DNA of 64,000 bases. It comes from Mucilaginibacter gossypii (GTDB taxonomy: Bacteria > Bacteroidota > Bacteroidia > Sphingobacteriales > Sphingobacteriaceae). Under the pieces are notes generated by a model. It worked only from the letters and a program-made list of their open reading frames with translations. It searched no databases and was not told the origin of the DNA. Shown here one piece after another: positions 1 to 8,290 of the stretch (position 1 is the stretch's first letter; every line of letters begins with the position of its first letter). The DNA is taken from assembly GCF_900100945.1 (NCBI RefSeq), contig NZ_FNCG01000021.1, forward strand, positions 1-64,000. Reading direction: 5' to 3'. A program made the position numbers and the translations under genes.

Positions 1-313
1 CTGTCTTACGATTGCATCCCAGATCCCTGCTTAACTGACGTGCAGATAACCCCTTTTTCGCATTCAGCATTAATGAAATAGCCAAAAACCATTGCGGCAA
101 AGGAAGTTTGGTGCCCTCGAAAACAGTGCCGACCAAAACGCTATAGCTGCGGTTACAGCTATTGCAAATATGCCGTTGGCTTTCCTGGCGCTTGCTGCTC
201 CGTTTGCTGTTGCAATACGGGCATTCTGGCAATCCTTGCCATCTTAATCCTTCAAGATAGTCTATGCAACTGGACTGATCTGGAAAACGCTTAATCGTCT
301 CTATGATATTCAT
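1..313 (-). CDS. IS1595-type transposase, N-terminal part (cut by window edge)
   Basis: Reading the minus strand from an ATG at 313 gives an open frame of 104 codons that runs off the window edge. It begins MNIIETIKRFPDQ. Two CxxC pairs (CPYC and CNSC, about residues 31-58) form a zinc ribbon. The text after it (VLVGTVFEGTKLPLPQWF, then LSARQLSRDLG) is the typical start of IS1595-family (ISXO2-like) transposases. The DDE/DDN catalytic domain would lie outside the window, so it cannot be told whether the element is intact. No terminal repeat was identified. It points away from the sulfatase at 470. Confidence 0.8.
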   Translation of the reverse strand, partial: MNIIETIKRFPDQSSCIDYLEGLRWQGLPECPYCNSKRSSKRQESQRHICNSCNRSYSVLVGTVFEGTKLPLPQWFLAISLMLNAKKGLSARQLSRDLGCNRKT

Positions 314-469
314 TATCATAAATATACAAATTATTCCTGCCTTTTCATGGGCTATTACTCTCAAGAGGGGATTTGAAAAACATTATTCAAATAGTTATTC
401 CATTCCCCATTGTAAAAGTTAAGTTATCTTTAACGGTCATCCGTTATAAAAAACTATTTTCACCGGGTA

Positions 470-1857
470 ATGAAACGTCTCACCAAATTAACCTGCAAAG
501 GCCTTTTCCTTTTGGCTTTCATATTTTTAATTGTACCTGCTTCGGCACAAAAAAAGCAATTACCTAATATCATTTTTGTTTTGGCCGATGATATGGGGTA
601 CTCCGATTTAAGTTGCTATGGTAACCCGGTGATCCGTACGCCATTTTTAGATAAGATGGCGCAAAAAGGTGTGAGGGCAACTAATTACGTGGTAAGCAGC
701 CCAACCTGTACACCATCAAGGGCTTCATTACTAACCGGGCGTTATGCATCAAGGATGAATTTGCCTTACCCTATAGGGCCCGGTTCATCGCTTGGGATTC
801 CTGATCAGGAAGTTACCATTGCCGAAATGCTGAAACAAATTGGCTATAAAACAGCCATGATAGGCAAATGGCATCTTGGCGATCATGCAGCTTACAACCA
901 TCCCATGGCGCAGGGTTTTGATTCATACTATGGTTTGCTGTACAGTCATGACTACCGTTCGCCTTATGTTAAAACAGATACAACTATTAAAGTATTCCGC
1001 AATCATAAGCCCGAAGTTCTAAGACCTGCCGATTCATCATTGATTGAGTTATACAAGCGCGAAGCTATCCGCTTTATTAAGGAGCAGAAAAAGGGTGATA
1101 AGCCGTTTTTCTTATATCTCGCTCACAATATGCCGCATTTGCCGGTAGCCTTTGCATCATCAGCAAAAAATAAAAACAGAAGCGATGGCGGTCATTTAGG
1201 CGATGTGGTTGAGCAGCTTGATGAAAGCCTTGGCCAGGTTTGGAACGAGCTGGAAAAACAGGGACTGGCTGATAATACGATATTTATGTTTTCGAGCGAT
1301 AATGGTCCGTGGATAGATTTCCCTGACCGGATGCTGGGCGATAGCGCCACCAAACATTGGGATGCGGGCACAGCCGGAGTTTTTCGCGGCAGCAAAGGCT
1401 TATCTTATGAGGGCGGTGTACGCGAGCCATTCATCGTTTACTGGAAAACCATACCCCGGTTGGCGCAAGCATTACCAGTATGATGAGCAACCTCGATGTA
1501 TTGCCTACCCTTGCCAATTGGACTGGTGCCCCGCTGCCGAAAGGCCGTACACTGGATGGGCAGTCGATAGCTGATGTGCTGACCGGCAAAGCACCTAAAC
1601 ACCCGGAACACAAACCTATTTATTATTACAACAACAGCGTTTGCGAAGCCGTACGCCTTGGCGACTGGAAGTATCGTGAAGTAAAGGCAAATAACAACGT
1701 TGGTGGCGTAGCAGGTTCACCGCTACCTGCAAAAACCGAACTGTTTAACCTGGCTTATGACCCTAGTGAGCGTACTAACGTAATAAAAGAATACCCTGAA
1801 ATGGCCCAAAAGTTAAAAGCTCTTTTTGACCAATATCCGGGTATGAAGGAGAATTAG
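470..1857 (+). pseudogene. Secreted arylsulfatase broken by a one-base frameshift
   Basis: The first part (470-1483) has a signal peptide ending near residue 27, the metal-binding ADDMGYSD segment (D40, D41), and the formylglycine motif C80-T-P-S-R of the Cys-type sulfatases. GKWHLGD and SSDNG segments follow. The frame ends early at 1483. A second frame (1480-1857) continues the family C-terminus (MMSNLDVLPTLANW). Restoring one A in the A run at 1443-1446 gives a continuous protein of about 462 residues (TGG AAA AAC CAT ACC). The gene is therefore either inactivated by a single deletion or carries a sequencing error. All catalytic residues lie before the break. The family removes sulfate esters from polysaccharides in the periplasm after maturation by a formylglycine-generating enzyme or anSME. 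Confidence 0.85.
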
Positions 1858-1878
1858 GAATGAAAATAAAAATAAAAG

Positions 1879-1974
1879 TCATGTTGAACTTGTTTCAACA
1901 TCCCAATAGTTAAGCAACCGTGCTAAGCAAATCGGCTACTTGTTATGTGGGGTGTTGAAACAAGTTCAACATAA
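1879..1974. repeat. Long inverted repeat between convergent genes
   Basis: Arms of about 25 bases (1879-1904 and 1948-1974) are nearly perfect complements. Each arm also contains a smaller palindrome (TTGAACTTGTTTCAA). The arms enclose about 43 bases. The repeat lies between the ends of the convergent sulfatase and deacetylase genes, so it could act as a bidirectional terminator or be a small MITE-like element. Confidence 0.7.
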
Positions 1975-1996
1975 CCTGTTTATTTAAAATAGGCGT

Positions 1997-2068
1997 AATG
2001 CTGGGCCCGTCGAGGCATAGTGGGCGGGGCTCTACGCGCGAGTCTTCGACAAGCTCAGACTGACAGGC
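1997..2068. repeat. REP-like interspersed repeat, class 1, copy A
   Basis: A unit of about 72 bases with a CGTCGAGGCATAGTGGGCGG half and a TCTTCGACAAGCTCAGACTG half. Related copies lie at 20146-20221 (opposite orientation), 29070-29148 and 44071-44149. The common core is GTCGAAGCATGG...CTTCGACA(A/G)GCTCAG. All copies are intergenic. Confidence 0.75.
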
Positions 2069-2085
2069 CTGCTTTAGTCAGAGGA

Positions 2086-3033
2086 TTAACTTTCTTTTAT
2101 CGTCGTTTTATCCTCCAAAGCCATTTTAGCGATCTCATCTTTGCGTTTAAAGCTTACGCCTTTGTGCTGTTGTATGTATTTGATCAGATCATTGGCGGCT
2201 TTAACCATTTGCGGGGTACCGCCAATGCGATCGTGGAAACTGATTGACATTTGGCGGCGTTTAAACTCAGCCTCGGCATAAAGCTGGTCGAATTCCATTT
2301 TTACCTGTGTGAGAAATTGGTCTGCCGAGAAATTTTTGCCTTCAATCAGCACGATATCGTTGTTACGGATGGTATAAGGCACCACCACGAAGTCTTTTTG
2401 ATTTACCGGGATGATGAAAGGCTCATCGCGGCTCAAATCGTCAATATGGTATACGAAACCAAGTTCCTGTAATATTTTCAGCGTGTTTTCGCCGCGGCGC
2501 AGCCAGTTGGCATTGTAGCCTACGGGAGTAAAGCCGGTTACTTTTTTAATGGCATCGGCGCCATCTTTTATAAACTGCTTTTCCTGTTCATAAGGCATGG
2601 TGTACTGCGTTGCCCAGTTCATACCATGCGCTGCTGCTTCGTGCCCACGGTCAACAATTTCTTTGGCTAATCCCGGGTTCTTGAGCACAGCCGAACCAAC
2701 CATGTGCGATGTTACTTTTATGCCCAGCTTGTCCCAGTTATCCAGCATGCGGGGGATCCCTTCTTTATAACCATATTGAAACCAGGTTGCACCGGGCAAA
2801 TCAATAAAGCCTTTTTGCATGTTTTGCGGAAACGGGCTTTCGGCGTTATCCGGCTGACCGCCTGCTTCAAACTGCATGGATACTGAAACCACCAGTTTTG
2901 AACCATCGGCCCATTTTGAGGTGTTAAAGTTGTTTAAAGGTGTGCTTTGTTTAGCTGATGTTAAATTACTGCCCACAAGGCCGGCCAACCCTAAAAGCCC
3001 GCCTTGTTTTACAAAATCTCTTCTTGAGCTCAT
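2086..3033 (-). CDS. Tat-exported polysaccharide deacetylase (NodB-type)
   Basis: A 315-residue protein whose N-terminus SSRRDFVKQ plus a hydrophobic stretch is a twin-arginine signal, so it is probably exported folded, as expected for a metal enzyme. The body has the polysaccharide deacetylase fold of the PuuE/allantoinase-like subgroup: a modified first motif around SVSMQFEAGGQ, the HGMNWATQY region in place of the usual H(S/T)xxH motif, and ISFHDRIGG near the C-terminus. The substrate cannot be read from sequence; both N- or O-deacetylases and cyclic amidases belong here. It lies 4 bases after the DoxX gene on the same strand, so they are co-transcribed, and both diverge from an AraC regulator. 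Confidence 0.75.
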   Translation of the reverse strand: MSSRRDFVKQGGLLGLAGLVGSNLTSAKQSTPLNNFNTSKWADGSKLVVSVSMQFEAGGQPDNAESPFPQNMQKGFIDLPGATWFQYGYKEGIPRMLDNWDKLGIKVTSHMVGSAVLKNPGLAKEIVDRGHEAAAHGMNWATQYTMPYEQEKQFIKDGADAIKKVTGFTPVGYNANWLRRGENTLKILQELGFVYHIDDLSRDEPFIIPVNQKDFVVVPYTIRNNDIVLIEGKNFSADQFLTQVKMEFDQLYAEAEFKRRQMSISFHDRIGGTPQMVKAANDLIKYIQQHKGVSFKRKDEIAKMALEDKTTIKES

Positions 3034-3037
3034 GATA

Positions 3038-3433
3038 TTATTTATTGAAGAAAAGGTTATCTAATGAATAGGTATTGCTAGCCGCAAACTGAAGAAGTAC
3101 GGCGAAGAAAGCAGCATGGATCAGTTGTGAAGGAAGGATCTCCCAATTCTCGATCAAACAGCTGCCTAATATTAATATGATCATTACCAGGCCACCGCCA
3201 ATTAAAGCGGGTTTGGTAAACAGGCCTGATAAGAGCAGTATACCTATGGTAAATTCGGCAATTGGTAACAGGTAACTAAAAGGTGTTACCATAGCTTTAG
3301 GCAGCATTGATTTTTCAAATGTGCCAACCATCCACTGGCTAAAACCACTCAATTTAGGTAAGCGAACCAATCCGTGACCAAACATGCTGGCCCCAATAGC
3401 CAGTCTTAAAAGCAAAAAAGATGTAGTGTTCAT
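3038..3433 (-). CDS. DoxX family membrane protein
   Basis: A small integral membrane protein of about 131 residues with four hydrophobic helices (FLLLRLAIGASMFGHGLV, YLLPIAEFTIGILLL, LIGGGLVMIILILG, AAFFAVLLQFA). The RLAIG...HG pattern at the first helix is typical of DoxX. I chose the ATG at 3433 (MNTTSFLLLRLA) over an upstream start at 3490, because the extra 19 residues are polar and not family-like. The family includes quinone- or thiosulfate-linked subunits, but most members have no proven role. It leads a two-gene unit with the Tat deacetylase. Confidence 0.75.
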   Translation of the reverse strand: MNTTSFLLLRLAIGASMFGHGLVRLPKLSGFSQWMVGTFEKSMLPKAMVTPFSYLLPIAEFTIGILLLSGLFTKPALIGGGLVMIILILGSCLIENWEILPSQLIHAAFFAVLLQFAASNTYSLDNLFFNK

Positions 3434-3519
3434 TTCGTTTTGTTTTGATAAGTCAAAGTTCTGTATAATCAGTGCCTTGATCTTGTACATTCAGTGGGAT
3501 GATCTGTAACTTTACGGGT

Positions 3520-4362
3520 ATGGAAACCAAGAACCTGTACAGGCCTTATGAACTGGAGTTGCTTGAAACAAGCCAGTACACAGCTAAACCGCACCGCAAT
3601 ACTTTTTTTGAAATGGTATTTACGCTGGAAGGCAAGGGGATCCAGATCATTAACGGGCATGAACTGCCTTATGCTTCTAATAAATTCTTTTTGATTTTTC
3701 CGGAAGATCACCACGGCTTTGAGGTGCACGAGCTAACCCGCTTTTACTTCATCCGCTTTACTGATAGCTACCTGAAAACACAAAGCGAAAAGTGGGTTAA
3801 AAAAATGGAATACATTTTTCATAACCATAACCATTTGCCCGGTTGCATCCTTAAAACAGTTACCGATAAGCCGCTGGTAAGGGCTCTGATAGAAGCACTA
3901 CAACGGGAAACTTCAAATGATTTTCCACAGCATAATGAGGTAGTTGAGCAATTGATGAATACTATTATAACTATTGCCGCCCGCAATATCACGCTACAGC
4001 AGCATGCCAATGTTTTAAAACAACCTTCAACAACTACGTTGCCGCTGCTTAACTATATCCACGAATATATTTACCAGCCCGACCGCCTGAAAGCCGAGTG
4101 TATAGCCTCCTCATTTAATTTTTCGCCCAACTACATCAGCGAATATTTTAAGAAAACCACCGGCGAAAGCTTGCAGCAGTATATCACAAGCTATAAACTG
4201 AAACTGATTGAAACCCGCCTGCAATACACCGATAAACGCATGAGCGAAATAGCCTATGAGTTTGGTTTTACAGATGAAAGTCACCTGAACCGTATTTTTA
4301 AAAAATATAAAGGAGAGAACCCTACGGCGTATAGGAAGAGATATGGGGAGATGAATAGATGA
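3520..4362 (+). CDS. AraC family transcriptional regulator
   Basis: About 280 residues: an N-terminal cupin-like sensing domain (roughly 1-150), then two helix-turn-helix motifs at the C-terminus (CIASSFNFSPNYISEYFKKT and MSEIAYEFGFTDESHLNRIF) in the classical AraC arrangement. An earlier in-frame ATG exists at 3499. I prefer 3520 (METKNLYRPYE) because a -7-like TAACTTTA box at 3507-3514 sits just before it. The gene is divergent from the doxX/deacetylase unit and the shared upstream region is under 90 bases, so it probably controls that unit in response to a small ligand, perhaps a sugar. Confidence 0.85.
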   Translation: METKNLYRPYELELLETSQYTAKPHRNTFFEMVFTLEGKGIQIINGHELPYASNKFFLIFPEDHHGFEVHELTRFYFIRFTDSYLKTQSEKWVKKMEYIFHNHNHLPGCILKTVTDKPLVRALIEALQRETSNDFPQHNEVVEQLMNTIITIAARNITLQQHANVLKQPSTTTLPLLNYIHEYIYQPDRLKAECIASSFNFSPNYISEYFKKTTGESLQQYITSYKLKLIETRLQYTDKRMSEIAYEFGFTDESHLNRIFKKYKGENPTAYRKRYGEMNR

Positions 4363-4365
4363 CAC

Positions 4366-4398
4366 AAAAAGAGACTTGCAACTTGCAAGTCTCTTTTG
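4366..4398. terminator. Bidirectional stem-loop terminator
   Basis: A near-perfect hairpin with arms AAAGAGACTTGCAA and TTGCAAGTCTCTTT, flanked by A and T runs, between the end of the AraC gene and the 3' end of the minus-strand tRNA-Arg. It can terminate both converging transcripts. Confidence 0.75.
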
Positions 4399-4470
4399 TG
4401 CTCCCGACGAGATTCGAACTCATATCGATGGTACCGGAAACCATAATTCTATCCATTGAACTACGGGAGC
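4399..4470 (-). tRNA. tRNA-Arg (anticodon CCG)
   Basis: The minus strand folds as a standard cloverleaf of 72 nt: acceptor GCTCCCG paired with CGGGAGC, D arm GTTCAATGGATAGAAT, anticodon stem ATGGT/ACCAT with loop TTCCGGT (anticodon CCG, reading CGG), T arm ATGAG-TTCGAAT-CTCGT, discriminator A. No CCA is encoded, which is usual in Bacteroidota. A terminator hairpin follows directly. Confidence 0.95.
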
Positions 4471-4579
4471 AGACAGGGGCAAAGATATAAAATTGATTTA
4501 AACCAAAAGCATTGTTTGATATATTAACGTGTAGTAATAAAGCGTAAGTTTAATAAGGGTTATTGTCAATATTACTGCT

Positions 4580-4601
4580 TTTACGTAAACGTTTACGTAA
4601 A
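4580..4601. promoter_or_regulatory. Palindromic operator-like site before the GH28 gene
   Basis: A perfect 22-base palindrome with core TTACGTAAACGTTTACGTAA, 137 bases before the GH28 start codon. The CG centre with AAACGTTT is typical of LacI/GalR-family operators. A related site lies at 6348-6369 before the inositol oxygenase gene and shares the right arm CGTTTACGTAAATAAA. No LacI-type gene is in the window, so the regulator would be encoded elsewhere. Confidence 0.7.
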
Positions 4602-4737
4602 TAAAAGTACACCGCCACCGTTAATTAAATTGAAAGTTTAATAGTTTAGGTGTTTAATATACAATTAAACGCTTCATTGTTCGTAAACTCAATAAGCGAT
4701 AAACCTGCTTGAATTTTTCTTTTAATTATAACTAATA

Positions 4738-6267
4738 ATGAAAATCCTTCATTTTTTAATGCTGCTTATAACGCCATTTGCCTGTTTTGCGCAGCAAAAA
4801 GTATTTAACATTACCGATTATGGTGCCAAGGCCGATGGTATGACCAACAATACAATCAGCATTCAAAAAGCTATTGATAATGCAAGCGCACAGGGAGGCG
4901 GTACTGTATACGTGCCTGCCGGAAAGTTCTTAACGGCTGCTATCAGCCTAAAATCAAATGTTACTCTTAACCTTGCCAAAAATGCTGTATTGCTGGGCAG
5001 CGCAAAAAGAATTGATTATGGCGAAGGCCATGCAGCGCCATTGATAGCCGCCAATAACCTGCAGCATATTGCCATAACAGGTAAAGGCACCATTGACGGA
5101 AACGGTGAAGAATTACTGAAAGACCTTTTCGCGATGCTGAAGGCAGGGAAATTAAGAGATTCGTTATGGCAAAAACAAAACCCCTGGGGGCAAACCCAGC
5201 CCGAGGAACCTAACCGCCCTAAGCTGATCCATTTTTCCAATTGCACCGATGTGCAGATAAAAGGTGTAACCATGAAAAACGGTTTGGTATGGGTACAGGA
5301 TTACACCAAATGCCGCGATCTGGTTATTGACAGTATAAAAGTAGAAAGCAATACTTATTGGAATAACGACGGTATTGATTTGGTCGACTGCCAAAATGTA
5401 AAGCTTACCAATAGCTTTTTTAATGCCGATGATGATGGCATCTGCCTAAAATCAAGCGACAGGAACAGCTGCTGTGAAAATATTTATGTAGCAAACTGTA
5501 CCACCAGGTCAAGCGCAAGCGGCATCAAATTTGGCACGGCTTCGCGTGGAGGTTTTAAAAAGATAACGATAAAGAATGTGAAAATTTACGATACCTACCG
5601 GTCAGCCATTGCTTTGGAGTGTGTTGATGGTGGCGTGATGGAAGATATTGATATCAGTAATATCAATGCGGTAAATACTGGCAACGCCATTTTTATTCGT
5701 CTCGGCCATCGTAATAAGGATACTGTAGTGAGCCGCATCAATGGTATCCGCATCAGTAATGTAACTGTAGATGTACCTAAAGGAAAACCCGATAAAGGTT
5801 ACCCGATGGAAGGGCCTTTAGTTAAAGGAAACCATAATACCTTTCCTTCGTCAATTGCGGGCTTGCCTGGTCACCCGGTTAAAAATGTAACGCTTGAAAA
5901 TATTAAGATAGTGTATCATGGTGATGCCAGCAAAGCTGTGGCGAACGTTAGCCTCGATTCATTGACAAAGATCCCGGAAAACCCGCGTGATTATCCCGAG
6001 TTTTCCATGTTTGGAGAATTGCCGGCCTGGGGTTTTTACGCACGGCATGCAGAAGGGGTAACGTTTAAAAATGTAACTCTTAGCTGCCTGGGGAATGATT
6101 TCAGGGCTGCCGGTGTGTTTGATGATGTGGATAGGTTGACTATTAATGGCCTAAAAATACCGCAGGTTAAATCGTTGCCGGTGGTTGTATTTAACGGGGT
6201 AAGCAAATCTTCGGTTAAAGGCATTCAGATTCCCGGAACGAGTAAAAATAAGATCGTTAAGAGGTAA
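4738..6267 (+). CDS. Glycoside hydrolase family 28 (polygalacturonase-like)
   Basis: A secreted 509-residue protein (signal peptide to about residue 18) with the right-handed parallel beta-helix of GH28. The pectate-lyase-like start (FNITDYGAKADGMTNNTISI) is followed by NND at 209-211 and DDD at 231-233, which supply the catalytic acids. At the place of the usual GHG motif it has SGIKFGT (261-267), so the classical histidine is missing. This variant suggests a GH28 subgroup acting on something other than plain polygalacturonan, for example substituted galacturonans or rhamnogalacturonan side chains; that is inference. It is a single-gene unit with a palindromic operator in front. Confidence 0.85.
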   Translation: MKILHFLMLLITPFACFAQQKVFNITDYGAKADGMTNNTISIQKAIDNASAQGGGTVYVPAGKFLTAAISLKSNVTLNLAKNAVLLGSAKRIDYGEGHAAPLIAANNLQHIAITGKGTIDGNGEELLKDLFAMLKAGKLRDSLWQKQNPWGQTQPEEPNRPKLIHFSNCTDVQIKGVTMKNGLVWVQDYTKCRDLVIDSIKVESNTYWNNDGIDLVDCQNVKLTNSFFNADDDGICLKSSDRNSCCENIYVANCTTRSSASGIKFGTASRGGFKKITIKNVKIYDTYRSAIALECVDGGVMEDIDISNINAVNTGNAIFIRLGHRNKDTVVSRINGIRISNVTVDVPKGKPDKGYPMEGPLVKGNHNTFPSSIAGLPGHPVKNVTLENIKIVYHGDASKAVANVSLDSLTKIPENPRDYPEFSMFGELPAWGFYARHAEGVTFKNVTLSCLGNDFRAAGVFDDVDRLTINGLKIPQVKSLPVVVFNGVSKSSVKGIQIPGTSKNKIVKR

Positions 6268-6347
6268 TTTCATTTCACATCAGGAATCAGCCTTGCTAAA
6301 TCAATTTAAGGGCTTTTAAGGTCGTGCGTGCGGCTTTTAACGTTAGT

Positions 6348-6369
6348 GTAACTTAATCGTTTACGTAAA
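6348..6369. promoter_or_regulatory. Second operator-like site, degenerate, before inositol oxygenase
   Basis: The right arm CGTTTACGTAAA is identical to the perfect site at 4580-4601. The left arm GTAACTTAATCG matches the expected complement at 8 of 12 positions. It is 192 bases before the inositol oxygenase start. The rest of the 293-base gap (6268-6560) shows no gene. Confidence 0.5.
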
Positions 6370-6560
6370 TAAATATTGCATTTAATATAAAAGGACCGTT
6401 TTTTTTATCAAAATTTAATCATTATAAAACTAAACGGAGCATTGAATTGCAGCTCCAGTAAAACGTAAAGCCGCAATAATTAATTGGATTTTTCTGTGGT
6501 ATTTGGTTTGGGAGCGCAATAAATATCAAGGTGCTTAATATTTAATAAAAGCTTTACAGT

Positions 6561-7430
6561 ATGGAAAAGTTAACTGAAAAAGAGATATCGCCATTGCCGA
6601 GTCTTGACGTATGGGAAGATGATGTATTGAGCAGGTACCCGGAACCAGGTACCGAAAAGGCCAAAGAGGAGTTCAGGGTTTATAACGACGATGAAAATAA
6701 CCCGGTGCGGGAATTTTACAGGCTTAACCATACTTATCAAACCTATGGCAATGTATTGGCCAAAAAGGCCAACTTTTTACAGTTTGATAAAAAGGAGATG
6801 CCATGGTGGTCGGCAATGGAATACCTGAACACACTGGTTGATGAATCGGATCCGGATATCTCGCTTGATCAGCTGCAGCATTTACTGCAAACATCTGAGG
6901 CTATCCGCGCCGATGGACACCCGGATTGGTTTGTATTAACAGGCTTTATACATGATTTAGGCAAGGTACTTTGCCTTTTTGGCGAACCGCAATGGAATGT
7001 AGTGGGCGACACGTTCCCGGTGGGCTGTAAATTTTCGGATAAGATAGTTTACCCGGAATTTTTTGCCGCAAATCCTGATAGCTACGATGAGCGTTACAAT
7101 ACCAAATATGGCGTTTATACTCATCAATGCGGGCTCGAAAATGTGCATATGTCATGGGGACATGATGAGTACCTGTACCATATCACCAAAGATTACCTGC
7201 CCGAAGAAGCTTTGTACATGATCCGCTATCACTCATTTTACTCACAGCACCGCGAAAAAGCGTATGACCATTTGTTGAATGCGCATGACCAGGAGATGTT
7301 TAAATGGGTTGATAAATTTAATCCGTACGATCTGTACTCTAAAAGCCCGAAACCGCCAGTAGTATCCGAGTTAAAACCTTATTATGAGGATCTGATTGCC
7401 AAATATCTGCCTGCAACAGTTAAATTGTAA
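6561..7430 (+). CDS. Inositol oxygenase (MIOX)
   Basis: A 289-residue cytosolic di-iron enzyme that opens myo-inositol with O2 to give D-glucuronate. All six metal ligands known from the mammalian enzyme have clear counterparts: H120 (DGHPDWF), H131-D132 (FIHDLGK), H201 (SWGHDEY), H224 (IRYHSFY) and D251 (WVDKFNPYDLYSK). The length is the same as the animal enzyme. Bacteroidota carrying it can feed inositol into hexuronate catabolism, which is also where galacturonate from pectin goes; this fits the GH28 gene upstream and the shared operator-like sequence. A terminator hairpin follows the stop codon. Confidence 0.92.
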   Translation: MEKLTEKEISPLPSLDVWEDDVLSRYPEPGTEKAKEEFRVYNDDENNPVREFYRLNHTYQTYGNVLAKKANFLQFDKKEMPWWSAMEYLNTLVDESDPDISLDQLQHLLQTSEAIRADGHPDWFVLTGFIHDLGKVLCLFGEPQWNVVGDTFPVGCKFSDKIVYPEFFAANPDSYDERYNTKYGVYTHQCGLENVHMSWGHDEYLYHITKDYLPEEALYMIRYHSFYSQHREKAYDHLLNAHDQEMFKWVDKFNPYDLYSKSPKPPVVSELKPYYEDLIAKYLPATVKL

Positions 7431-7433
7431 TTT

Positions 7434-7464
7434 AACGGGCTGTAGTTTTAGTCCCGTTTTTATA
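7434..7464 (+). terminator. Rho-independent terminator after inositol oxygenase
   Basis: Stem AACGGG(CT)...(AG)TCCCGTT followed by a T-rich run, starting four bases after the MIOX stop codon. Confidence 0.75.
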
Positions 7465-7490
7465 TATTGGTCATTCCAGTTACCTGTTTA

Positions 7491-7525
7491 GCCCAGGCTA
7501 TAAAAAATAAGTTTATAGTCTGGGT
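7491..7525. repeat. Inverted repeat, possible second hairpin
   Basis: Arms GCCCAGGCTATAAA and TTTATAGTCTGGGT, imperfect, enclose seven bases. It lies in the 251-base gap before the sigma factor gene. It may be a terminator or part of the sigma factor leader. Confidence 0.5.
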
Positions 7526-7681
7526 CAAACTTTACAAAAGGCCATAAACCTCCTGCCTGTTACTAAATAAATAATTAATGGCGCTGCCATGGCGTGGCTT
7601 CGTTGATTGAAAAATAGTTGTACTTTTAACAATAATTCCTGCCTGTTGATTAAAGAATAAATAAATAATTATCAGTTTTTT

Positions 7682-8275
7682 ATGGATTCAAATGGAGATA
7701 AAGATTTAGTGTTTCGCTTACACGATGATGACATCGGTGCATTTGATATGCTTTATCAAAAGTATCATCAGGCTATTTATCGTAACATATTCAAACTCAC
7801 TAAGGACGATGATATCGCCCGGGATATTTTGCAGGATATTTTTGTTGCCCTATGGGAAAAACGGGCTGATATTAACCCCGATCAATCGGTAAGCGGCTGG
7901 TTATTTGTATTGAGCTTCAATAAATCCATCTCCTATCTCCGCAAAAAAGTACGCGAAACGGCTGTTGTTAACACCATGCCTTTTGCTGAAATGGAAACCG
8001 ATAACGGCGACGTACAGTTAATGGATGAGCAATATTATTTATTACAACAAGCTATTAACCAATTATCGCCGCAGCGAAAAAAGGTATTTACCCTTTGCAA
8101 ATTGGAAGGGAAAACCTATGAAGAAGCTGCCGAGAAATTGAACCTTTCTAAACATACTGTTAAGGAATACCTCGGACATGCGGTTGTGGCAGTTAAAAAC
8201 CACATAAAAGAACACCAGGCCGAATGGAAAACCGCAGGAGTTATAATGGTTTGTTATTGGATTGGAACAAATTGA
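7682..8275 (+). CDS. ECF RNA polymerase sigma factor (FecI-like)
   Basis: A 197-residue sigma-70 family protein with only regions 2 and 4. Region 2 spans about 20-90 (AFDMLYQKYHQAIYRNIFKL, DILQDIFVALWEKR). Region 4 is at about 125-175, with QLSPQRKKVFTLCKLEGKTY and the recognition helix NLSKHTVKEYLGHA. It belongs to the Bacteroidota FecI group that is normally followed by a FecR anti-sigma factor and a SusC/SusD pair. Here FecR (9141) and SusC/D (10368-15298) follow, but a minus-strand methyltransferase gene sits between sigma and anti-sigma. It probably drives the SusC/D genes when the outer-membrane transporter is loaded. Confidence 0.9.
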   Translation: MDSNGDKDLVFRLHDDDIGAFDMLYQKYHQAIYRNIFKLTKDDDIARDILQDIFVALWEKRADINPDQSVSGWLFVLSFNKSISYLRKKVRETAVVNTMPFAEMETDNGDVQLMDEQYYLLQQAINQLSPQRKKVFTLCKLEGKTYEEAAEKLNLSKHTVKEYLGHAVVAVKNHIKEHQAEWKTAGVIMVCYWIGTN

Positions 8276-8290
8276 TGATGGGGATTTATT

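Noticed and set aside
4366..4398. Part of an attachment site next to tRNA-Arg
   Set aside because: The repeat is a simple terminator hairpin; there is no integrase and no duplicated tRNA end.
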